From assembly GCA_022113835.1 (NCBI GenBank), contig JAILWY010000006.1:1798001-1862000 (forward strand): a stretch of DNA of 64,000 nucleotides. Reading direction: 5' to 3'. The first letter of the stretch is position 1, and each line of letters opens with the position of its first letter. This DNA is from Atopsyche davidsoni (lineage: Eukaryota; Arthropoda; Insecta; Trichoptera; Hydrobiosidae). This document shows positions 12,554 through 22,547 of the stretch, one piece after another. The notes below the pieces were generated by a model, which searched no databases, was not told the origin of the DNA, and saw nothing but the letters and a program-made list of their open reading frames with translations. Both the position numbers and the translations under genes were made by a program.

Positions 12554-12977
12554 CATGGGTGGCCAAACCGCGGCCCGTGGGGTGTTTACTTTTGACCAAA
12601 ATATATATATATGTTTTACAAAACATATTTGGACAAGGAGAAATATCCTGCATTATACAAACATGCTCTATCGATGATTTCGCTATTTGGAAACACTTAC
12701 TCGTGTGAACAGCTTTTTACTCGAATAAAGCATATTAAATCTTATATGAGAACACGAATTACTGATGAGCATTTGGATTATATTTTATTATTATTTTTTT
12801 GTATTGCCTAACTCTAATCTAATAAATATGTTTGATTCACATGTTTGTTGTATCTTCATAAAAAACACTATATTCCTTGCTTGCTTTGTATATTAAATGA
12901 AATTTCGTTGTACGGCCCGGTAGGAAATCTCATTTCCTTAATCTGCCCCGGCTGCTGAAAAAGGTTGGCCACCCGTG
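12554..12977 (+). mobile_element. hAT-family deletion derivative with 8-bp target duplication
   Basis: The left end CATGGGTGGCCAAACC (12554) and right end GGTTGGCCACCCGTG (to 12977) are near-perfect terminal inverted repeats of hAT type. Both sides are flanked by the identical 8-mer ATTTAGGT (12546-12553 and 12978-12985), the target duplication length expected of hAT elements. The element is only 424 bp and keeps just the 3' end of a transposase gene, so it is non-autonomous. The intact duplication and slightly diverged ends suggest a moderately old insertion that has not been rearranged since. Confidence 0.93.
12611..12814 (+). pseudogene. hAT transposase C-terminal dimerisation domain fragment
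   Basis: The frame, preceded by an AT repeat, reads about 67 residues including YPALYKHALSMISLFGNTYS, CEQLF and then RTRITDEHLDYIL. This matches the C-terminal hAT dimerisation region (Pfam Dimer_Tnp_hAT), with its 'LFGSTYxCEQxFS' and 'R..LTDEHL' motifs, as in the GTF2IRD2/ZBED-like hAT transposases. The catalytic DDE part and BED zinc finger are missing, so it cannot transpose by itself. The frame is open only because the fragment is short, and the initial ATG is probably fortuitous. It lies wholly within the hAT element at 12554-12977. Confidence 0.85.
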
Positions 12978-12985
12978 ATTTAGGT

Positions 12986-15900
12986 GTACCAGTCAGATCT
13001 GAGACAAGAGGAGATCGATATTTTATAGCGATACGGATAAGACGGTAAAAGTGGACGGCATTTATAATTTTACAAGTTTACGCCGATTCAGTGATCGAAA
13101 AGATGAATGAAATGTAATTTCTGCGAATGCGGATGCAAATGCAAATGCGAAAATAACGCAAAGGGGCGCACTTTTGTTCGAGGGCCGGGGACGAAAATGT
13201 AGTCAGTTTTTGCGATGGGCGAGCGCCCTCGTTAGCCGGGCCTGGCGGGGCATCAATTATTCATGCCGCGGCGGGGGACCCCCGGGCCTGCTGAAGGAGG
13301 AATGTGTGCCATGACACACTGAACAAATCCATGCACCTCGGCGGGGCAAATCCGCCCCCGATTCCGGCCACTCGTTATTCGATGAGCTAGAGCAGTTTTA
13401 GATACGCCCTCAAGATCAAATACTTCATTCGAGATTTCATTGGCGCTGTGTTTTTGGTTTTATAATATACTAGAAATTTAGCCCGTCATAAAATGACGTA
13501 TTCGATGAACGATGCAATAGTGTTTGAACATATGTTTGGCTGACAATTAGATTCATTTTGTACACATATATTTTGAATAACCGGATATTAATTTCTAAAG
13601 CAAAGCCATTCTAGGAAATATCACATTTCGTGTCACAAACAATGAATCACTTTCACTGCACTGTTCTTTATTAGATGCAGTCTTTATCACGTTCAATTGT
13701 GCTATTCTTTTTTAATTACGTTTGCTGTGCTTAGACGGTGTTATTTTTTTAGGAGGCATTTTAAGTTATTTATGGTGTGATTAATAATTTCTAACGCAAC
13801 TTAAAAATAAAATTGGTACTTGTGTCAAGCTGACATAAACTGGAAATTTCTTAGAAGCATCATATTTTGTTTTTTTGTAAAAATTGTAAATTGTAAATTT
13901 TCGCTGTGAACAACAGAATCATATAATTCGTACATAAAGCATATTTGAAAGTTTTATTTATTTAGTTTATCTTGAAATTCGGCAGCTGCGGAAAAACTTA
14001 TTGAACTTACGTGCAAAAAATCAGCGTCAACATCTTTTAAGATATTCTATAGAGAACCAAAAAATGAAACATACACACACACACAATGTCTATTATTATA
14101 GTAGATAATAAGACCCCGGAGACCTACTATATAACAAGCCCTGAAAAAATCACATAACAGACAAATACGTCACAAAACTCCTCGGATGAAAGGCACATGT
14201 AGAAGAAAAATAAGAATGGGAGTGATCTAGTAATAAACTGTTATGATTGGTATAAATGAAGTTGTTTTCAATTTAATAAGATTTACTGTAAAATCGTTAT
14301 TCATACAGGGTATATGAATAATAATAACACACAATAGATATTATATTTATTGGTTTTGTGCAATTACATGCATTCCTTCTTTTGTGACTGAAATCAAATT
14401 ACTTGTATCATAGCATTTTCCTTTGATACAGATACGAATAAAGTATATATATTAAGTATGTTATCTAGTGAAGTATTGACTATTCAATCGAACAAAACAA
14501 ACAGTCAAAGACAATATTGAAATATGACCAAAAACAAAATATTCAATCAAGCGTACAAGTCTGCGGTGCTCACGGAGGGGGCTGAAAGAAATGTAGGGCG
14601 CCCGAGGGGGGAATAAATATAATATTTCCGGGTAGGATCAAAGGCCGGGGTTCTGACCTCCGGGAGAATGCATTCTTAGAATGTCAAACCCCGTAATACG
14701 ATTCCTTTATATAAACTGCATGCCGGGGACGTCTGCGCTGGACGTCCTTAATAGATCGTTCCACATCACAGGAACAATGGGAGCCCCCCAGGGGACCAGT
14801 ACTCGTATTATGATACGCTATCATTGGAAACTTCAAAGCATCATCTCTAAAGTATTATTAACTCTATTGTATTGTATATCTATGGGATATATTTTTAAGT
14901 GGTTTTTAATATAAATAAATACAAGTAATATTTATATATTTATATACAACGAATTTAATATCTGTCTGGTGTATAAGACAAACCCCCAAATATCTTAATA
15001 TTTAAATAACTAAAATTTCTTCATTTCAAATGAGCAAAGCAAGTAAATAAAATTATTTATTTCAGAATATACTATAAACTTTTGTTTTCATTATTTTCCA
15101 GTAAGTCTACGATTCCTTTGTAGCCGACGTTTTTTTGTTGTTGTAAAGAGATTACACCGGCCCAAGAGCGCAATACTTTACAAAATATGTATTTTGCTTT
15201 GATCCCGACGCTTTGATCATGGGCGAGTATCGCACGTGATTTTCCAAGACGCTAAAATGAAATGATATTATTTTATTTCACGTCTCCCCCGCACGATCAT
15301 CCCCTATACGTTGAACACACCCTCGGGTATTATGTGCTGTGTTGTATGTATTTTTTATAGAGAGAAATAATGCTCGCGCTATATTCTGTAGACAGACAGA
15401 TATTTCATTCATATGTGCGGAGATGAATGGACCACTTCGTTGTCATGAATACAATCGGATCATTGTAACACTCAAAAATATCGTGTACACAAATAAATAC
15501 ACATCCATTTTAGGAGTACCGGCCAACACATTTCTGATAACTGAATATTTGCATAACAATCCCAAATCAAATGTTCTCCTACTGGAATGGAAATTTATTA
15601 AATTATTCATAACTACTTTGATAAAAGAGAGGTTTTTTCAGAATCCAATATAGATGTCTCATAAATAAGCAATTTAACAATAATAATGGAAACCGAACTG
15701 AACGCTAAAGTACGATATATAAAAAATATTTTTGTTTACGAAATACGATAATTTAAAAAGATATAATAAAAGTATAGGTAAATAAAACGGCAAAAATATA
15801 TTTAAATAATTAAAGTTTCACTAATGTATACATCAGCGAATTTTTCTGTTCTATTTGAAATAAATTTTATTTAAAGAAAACAAAAGTAAGTTAAATTATC

Positions 15901-18900
15901 TAAATGTTTATAAAATAACGTTAAACAATGGATATGATATGATAAGATAATAAACTTTTATTACAAAATATAGTAAACAAATCAAAACCCTCCACGTGAT
16001 TATTTACATAACATTACTTCATATTGAAATAAAATAAATTCAACTACGTAATTGTAAGACATTTATAAAATTGTCAATGACGCAACAAATGAATTTTTCC
16101 TATTTGGATTGACAAAGATAATAAAGATGGAAACGTACTCATAACAGTAAAAAATTTAAAAAAAAAATTACGTTGTATTACTTGTGCAAACGTGAATATT
16201 TTTTATACAAATACAAAGCACGGGGTCGCTTTTAAAAATCACATCGAAGCGACCAAGTGAGCTCTGTCCGCGTTCACTTGCTTCTTTGTACCGTGAATAA
16301 TGTGTAAAAGTATTCAAACAAAACGACAATTAATTACAACAGGTATCCCATCCACGTTTCAATTTATTACAACTTCAGCAGCCCGGCGGGGGACAATCCA
16401 TCTACCCTTGTAACGGCGGAAACAAAGTGTGTGTCGCTTACCCCGGCTTACGCGGGGCTGGAGGCTCTGGGGGGCGCGACTACGACAAAGCACTGCACCG
16501 TCTGATTTTAATAATATTTTTTTAAATATATTAAATTGATATTGACTGACGCATTTGATTGAAAAAAATAAATTTCATAATATGCATAATATTTTAAAAA
16601 TCGTGGAACCATCCGTAAAAAGAGGCTTTTTTGATATTTCAACGTCTAGCAGCATGCTTGCTTATCGATAATAAGGTCCCGGAAATTAATCCAAAAAATA
16701 TTATGTAATAAGCTAGTATGCCTCCGGTTTTTGAATGCTTACGTCTAAGACAGTGATAATAAATATTTTTAAAGTAGCATACTTCCCTTATTTATTGCAA
16801 TACGTCCTAGCATATAAAATATAATTCTATGCGAGAAGTTCGGGTGGTTTGATTATTAAAATTTTATATGAGCGTATATCGGAATTTCATGTTTGTATGA
16901 AAACATAATAAATTTAGAAGAATATCGCAGTTATGTTTTCCATCATTCTGGTAATAAAAGCAAGAGATTCTCTTCATCCTTATGAATCAGAAAGCAAATG
17001 TTTATTTAATAACGCCAGCACCGTATGCGTGTTTTTTTTTTCTGAAAATAAATATATACCCACATTAAATTAATTTTAAACCAAAATCCTTACAAAGTAT
17101 TTTTAATACTTTACAATGTATATATATTTTTTTAAATTTGATAAGTAAGCAAACAAAGTTGACAAATTTATCAAACTCATTAAAATTATTTTTTGATGTA
17201 TAAACTTTCTTATAAGTTAAAAATGAATTATGTTTGTCAATCGATTAATTGTATGCTTGCGTATAAATTGACGATGACACTTTTATAGCCCAGGTTTTGT
17301 GAAATAATAAATCGATAAGTCCTTATCTCATTCTCAAATCTTATTATTATAACTAGTATATCTGTGTATTTGTGTGAGCATCAACCTGTCAATAGAGAAT
17401 TAATGGGATCAAAAATTTAAAATGCAATTACAAGCAGCGATGCAAGGCTTATTTCTCGTTGCTCGTCACAATTTGACAAAGTGGCCGGTCGTAACGGCGC
17501 TGAAATGGTGTCGATTGGTTAACGAGCTAGGTTATGAGCAATTTATTCTGCTGAAAGACAAATATGGATATCACTGTCATGAGGACTTAATCAAATTAAG
17601 TGTCCGGTATCACTGGAAATAGAAGCAAAATAGCACGGTACTCAGAATCAAATTGCATAGGTTTTAAACGTGAAATTTTGCACCGCATACTTGTTCCTAT
17701 GTGATTTGTTGTAGATATTAATGCTGTTGAGACATAAAATTTGGCATACTGTACCGATTGGGGAAACTGCATAGCGTGTACGGAGCAGGCATAGAGGCTG
17801 CCGAATATGATATGCCCAGGTGGTCTGGCGCATCGCGATTTGGGAGAGATAAACTAGGAAATAGCAGCGTTGAGCAGAAATCGCTGGCGCATTTTATTAG
17901 ATAAGGCCGGAATCCAGCAAGGGTTAAAGCACCAGGGTTGAAATAAAAAAGTCACACGACAAATGCAGCACGTTGAATACTCTTTTTTAAACTTATGGTG
18001 ATGCAATAATTTATAGGTGCGTAAATATATCAAGAAATATTTCGTTACTCACAACTTTGCTAGTGTGCATAAAACTAAAAGGAATAGACTATTCTGAAAA
18101 TGTAACATAATTGAGGAAATTTGCAACATTATCGCTTACAAAATTTTTATTCCAAACATAACATTCCAGGCATATTTATTTTAATAATAAAAATGTATCA
18201 TTTAATATATATTATAGAAATTGTTTTAAAAACACATTTTCAATTGCATTACATACCGTTGTAATGAAATAAATAACAAACTGACTCATACTCACATAAT
18301 GGAAACAAATAGCTAGTCGTTCAAAATAAATTACGTTACATGCAACCTGTGCTTGGCATATTTGACCGATTATTAATTATTTATTTTAGCTATCAGCCTT
18401 TAAAAAAAATTAATTAAACACACCAAAAGATAAAAAAGGTTGATATTCAAAGAGGCGGACTAAATTACTCGCGTACTAAAATAAACATTTTTAAATACTT
18501 GGAAGACTACACACTCGTACAGCAGATTGGCTTTCGCAAAAAAAAAACAAAAAGCACACCCCCTCGTTGGTGCCTTGTAAGTAAATATTCATATTTCAAA
18601 ATGTTCATAAAATTTACAGGGTTTAAGGGCGCGGCGAGGGGCGGGATCCGAGTACCGAGAATCTCCCTTATGTTTGACTTAAATTAAAGTATTTCCAAGT
18701 GAGGCCGACTTAAGCGAGTTGTTTGCTCAGGACTTACATACATTTACATAATGGCCTGCCCTATAAACAAGTCTGCGTTTTCTTTTGCGAGGTGCGGTAT
18801 TAAACCCTGCAACTGGCACGGAAAAATACACTTAAAATTCAAATAGAAAATGTGGCGTAAATGTCAGCTACTTTGGGAAAACAGAGCGCTCGCTGAGTGT

Positions 18901-19095
18901 TTGTCTGCAACACAAATGGATATTAGAAATTGCAAAAGCATTGATATTTAAAATAATTATAAATGCACCTATAAAAGGTTTTTATTATATCTATTTTGCT
19001 ATAGAAAGTAACAGAAAAAATTACAATTTACTGTGCAAACATAATCGCTAAAACTGAATACTTAAATATCATTTTAACTGTAAAACGATATGTGT
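12986..19095. other. AT-rich DNA with GC-rich islands, no recognised gene
   Basis: GC-rich islands occur at 13130-13400, 14560-14800 and 16370-16500. An (AC)n microsatellite lies at 14073-14084. The small ORFs at 15339-15653 and 17422-17622 have no recognisable domain. The stretch from 13467 may begin an old dispersed repeat, but I could not define its ends. Confidence 0.4.
13133..13146 (+). promoter_or_regulatory. Two overlapping POU octamer sites
   Basis: Two exact ATGCAAAT octamers start at 13133 and 13139, overlapping by two bases, inside a short 6-bp periodic run (AATGCG/GATGCA/AATGCA/AATGCG). They lie at the edge of a GC-rich island (13150-13400) that also contains CAATTATTCATG, a homeodomain-type site. 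The arrangement is consistent with an enhancer, but no function can be shown from sequence alone. Confidence 0.35.
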
Positions 19096-19425
19096 ATCTA
19101 TTTTATGGATCGGTCAATCAGATACGTATTTATTACCCATTACGGGTTTATTATATTATTACTAATATGATTAGGCACATTAGTTCATATATAGAAGATG
19201 ACTTAAAGAAACTCAGAAAAATATAATCGTGATTTGTGTGGGATTTGAACCCACAACCCAAATATTGATTGGCCTGGGCACATTGATTCATATGTAGAGT
19301 ATGACTGTTAAAAATTCTCGATAAACGGAAGTGATTCGTTAGCACAAGGGTTCGTACACCGGCCATGTAAGCCAGGAGATGTGGGGTGTCTATATATGAA
19401 CTAATGTGCCTAATCATATTAGTAA
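19096..19425. mobile_element. tRNA-Thr-derived foldback repeat, copy 2
   Basis: The inverted ends are TTACTAATATGATTAGGCAC at 19159 and GTGCCTAATCATATTAGTAA ending 19425, plus the shared outer flank from about 19096. Between them are a minus-oriented 3' half of the tRNA-like body (GTGATTTGTGTGGG...TTGAACCCA, from 19228), then the head TTGGCCTGGGCACATTG at about 19268, then a plus-oriented 5' part of the tRNA-like body ending near GGAGATGTGGG. It is therefore a head-to-head rearranged copy. The 88-codon minus-strand frame over it is a by-product. Confidence 0.75.
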
Positions 19426-20271
19426 AGTAAAACGATACTCAACATGTTAAATCAAACATAAAATAATATTAAATTAATCACCAAAAGTAAAATGAGCTAC
19501 AAATGTATTTATCATTTTTAGTAAAACATTGCAGTTTTGTATGCTTCAAAAACAAAGTAAAAATACAGACATGAACAAATGTTAGAATCTTTATTTACTG
19601 CAAAGGTCACCGTTACATATTTATTTCACTCCGTAATCAGATAGTGTAAAATAAAATGCAGACCTTCGCGCGAGGCTAACATATGACCCACAGCTCGAAA
19701 TGTATTGCACCGGAAGGGAGATCAAGGCACAAGGCGGCGTGATGAAGGTAAACCATTACTATGACAAACCGCGACTAGCCCCGCAACAGCAGTGTCTACA
19801 CTCGCGCAGCCCCTTCGGAAAAAAGGGTGGCGATAGCGCCTGACGTATGCGGATGTCTCGGCATGCGTGTCGGGAGGGTTGCATCCACCAGGTGTTTGTG
19901 GGACGAGGACATCTCACATTATATAACAAGTGTTTACACGCAAACAAACTGAAAATTTTCAATCACACAAACGATACTATTATATACACCTACCTTCAAT
20001 CAAAATTATTCAATCATTGTTGTGTGAATCGACATTCTATCGATTCACCGGTAAATCAAATAAATCAATGATTAAGTACATTTTTTAAAATATTGAAAAT
20101 TGATTAAAGAAAGTAATCAGGTCTTAGTGCAGTGTTCAGGCAGTGCGTAGACAGTGGTCAATGCAGAGGATAGGTGTGACGGCGACAGGAATATTCATCT
20201 GACATTATTACTCCAAGTTCAAGAGATATCAAAACTCAGATAGTCTAAGAACAAAGAGAATATAATTATAC
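19426..20271. other. Spacer between two repeat copies
   Basis: Nothing recognised. A GC-richer part at 19660-19920 has overlapping short frames on both strands but no domain. Confidence 0.35.
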
Positions 20272-20661
20272 TATATTATTGATTTTTTGTGAAGACCGTC
20301 TCACAGGAAGTACGATTTTGCCTATACGGGTTTTATTGATTGATAATGATTAAGTACAAAATCTGTTAAAATTGATTAAAGAAACTCTAAGAAAAATATC
20401 ATAGTGATTTGTGTGGGATTTGAACCCACATCCCCAAGCTTACATGGCCGGTGCACCAATGTTACAATGCACCGGTGTTACCATTTATACCAACGAATCA
20501 TTCGTACTGAGCAAGAATTTTAAACAATCATATCCTATAAATATTGTGTTTAATTATATTCAATATTTGAAAAAATGTACTTAATAATTATCAATCAATA
20601 AAACCTGTATAGGCAAAATCGTACTTCCTGTGAGACGGTCTTCACAAAAATCAATAATATA
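20272..20661 (-). mobile_element. 390-bp MITE-like element with 85-bp terminal inverted repeats enclosing a tRNA-like core
   Basis: The left arm 20272-20357 and right arm 20577-20661 are nearly perfect inverted copies of each other (about 85 bp; GTGAAGACCGTCTCACAGGA on the left, TCCTGTGAGACGGTCTTCAC on the right). Inside, on the minus strand (20500-20404), lies the same tRNA-Thr-like body as at 10172, with B box GTTCAAATC and an A-box match TGGTATAAATG. Its anticodon arm is enlarged by a hairpin, CCGGTGCA/TGCACCGG at 20448-20475. Flanks are AT-rich, so a TA or TATA target duplication cannot be told from background. Confidence 0.85.
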
Positions 20662-22297
20662 AATAAATCAAATTTTAAATTATTTGAATGAGAGTTATAC
20701 TAATTTTATATGTAAATAATCTATAGTATGATATTTATATATTTATTGCAGATAAAAAAAGTCCACTACAAATGTCGTGGATTGAGAAATTTGCTTCATT
20801 ATTTTGTTACAATAATAAATTGAACAGAACGACGTTTTTTTTTTTTTAAATATACTCGTTTGTTAGAGATACATTTACGAGTACAATACAATAAATAAAA
20901 AAAACCGCAAAACACTGAATACAAAGAATTAAATCATCACAGTATGCATTAAAAACTTTTGGTAATAAATTTTAAATATTTTTTATGCTTTATAGAGATA
21001 TATTTATATAGATTAATTTATGTAGTAGCATTCGTTTTAAATAAAAGAAGAAGATATTACGTGAATTTTGCACGGTGTAAATTTTTCCCAAAAACTCAAT
21101 GAATAAATATTATTTTTATAGCTGGCAATATAAAGAGCAGTGGGTATATCTTTTATTGTTATGCTTCCGTATACGTGACGAATACGAGAAAACCCTCGCG
21201 CGCCTTTATTAACTTTATATTTTATGTATTCTGTCATTACTTGATAAGTTCACCTTTGAGTGACGTCACAAAACGTCACTTAGTGAATTGTGCCGCGAGG
21301 CACTATAAATATTCCAGTATTAATATATATATATATGGTAAAGTTTAATAGTACGTTATATACCAAGTATGTATAAACTCACACATCAAAAAAATCTTAA
21401 ATTCAAAATGTCTAATGTAAGTATATGTATAGGTGAACGAAACGTGAGAGTTATCGAATAAAATATACGTAAAAGAGGAAAAATTAACGCTTGGTTGCAT
21501 TTCCTAACATATATGCGCAAAAAACGTAAGGGGACTTCTTTAATGTCAAAAGAAGGGATGCTCCTGTCCCCAGTAGCTGCAGGGGCTGGTCGCGAGGGAG
21601 GGTGTGTTCTAGAAGTAGGCCAGTAGTCGCTGGCTGCTTCAGCGAGAATTTGCATTCCCCGACGTAGGAAATAACTGAATAACTTAAAAAGCTACAACGT
21701 TAATATTATCAAGTTTTTATTGCACAAGCCGATCTTTATACATTGTATTTACGAGGATAAAAAAATAACAAAATTAGCGGCTTATTTTATATTTGCAGCG
21801 AGTGCAAAATGCTGCGCACAGATCTGATAAACCGCACGATCGCCGCCAATAAACAAGGCGGAGTCCACATCTTGGCAGCGTTGGGGAACGAGCGCCGGCA
21901 ATTTCCCGGCCCGCGTTAAACTTATCGGAATGAGTAATAATACATGTTGAATTTCACGGGACATTTGTTCTCCCGGGCCGGAGGTATCTGGCGGGACCAT
22001 CGGCCGGGGCCGGGGCCAATCTCCGCCCCGCACTCCCTTTTAAAACGTCCAGTAAATAAGGCATTTAACTTGTCCCGTCTCTGAGCTACAATATGGCAAC
22101 GCTATAAAATGACCGTTAAATGTCCGCAAATGCAGTTAAGATTGTATCTTTGCGGTAATTGAAGCTATTTTATGTTGATTGTAAGAAGTACGAAAATTAC
22201 TTTGTCTACGTCGCCTATTTTCATATGAGTTATAACTTATTGTAGTGATGTCAATATGTTCTTAACACTTTGATACCATCTATTTTAAAAGCTTTTA
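20662..22297. other. AT-rich DNA without a recognised gene
   Basis: GC-richer islands at 21540-21650 and 21780-22040 carry short open frames on the minus strand, without recognisable domains. The second contains TATCTGGCGGGACC and several CCGG-rich words and resembles a conserved non-coding block. Confidence 0.35.
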
Positions 22298-22547
22298 TTA
22301 CTAATATGATTAGGTACATTAGTTCATACATAGAAGATAATTTAAAGAAACTCTCAGAAAAATATGTGACATGGGAATGTGGGTTCAAATCCCACACAAA
22401 TCACGATGATATTTTTCTGAGAATTTCTTTAATCATCTTCTATGTGTGAACTAGTGTGCCTAATCATATTAGTAATTATATAATAAGCCCGTAATGGATA
22501 ATAAATACGCACCTGATTGACGTCCAATCCAAAAAATAGACATTAAA
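22298..22547. mobile_element. tRNA-Thr-derived foldback repeat, copy 4, with near-palindromic arms
   Basis: From TTACTAATATGATTAGG (22298) to CCTAATCATATTAGTAA (22475) the two halves are inverted copies of roughly 70 bp around a short core. That core keeps only the 3' half of the tRNA-like body (GTGGGTTCAAATCCCACACA, then AATCAC). The outer flank 22476-22547 repeats, inverted, the flank of copies 1 and 2. The element would form a long hairpin. It has lost the A box. Confidence 0.8.

Noticed and set aside
13467..14110. Possible old Helitron or other dispersed repeat beginning ATACTAGAAATTTAGCCCG
   Set aside because: The start looks familiar but neither end, hairpin nor duplication could be defined from one copy.
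14813..17622. Shared peptide word RYHWK in two small ORFs (14.8 and 17.6 kb)
   Set aside because: The similarity is limited to five codons and does not extend at DNA level.
19151..19417. 88-codon minus-strand protein
   Set aside because: Lies entirely within the rearranged tRNA-derived foldback repeat.
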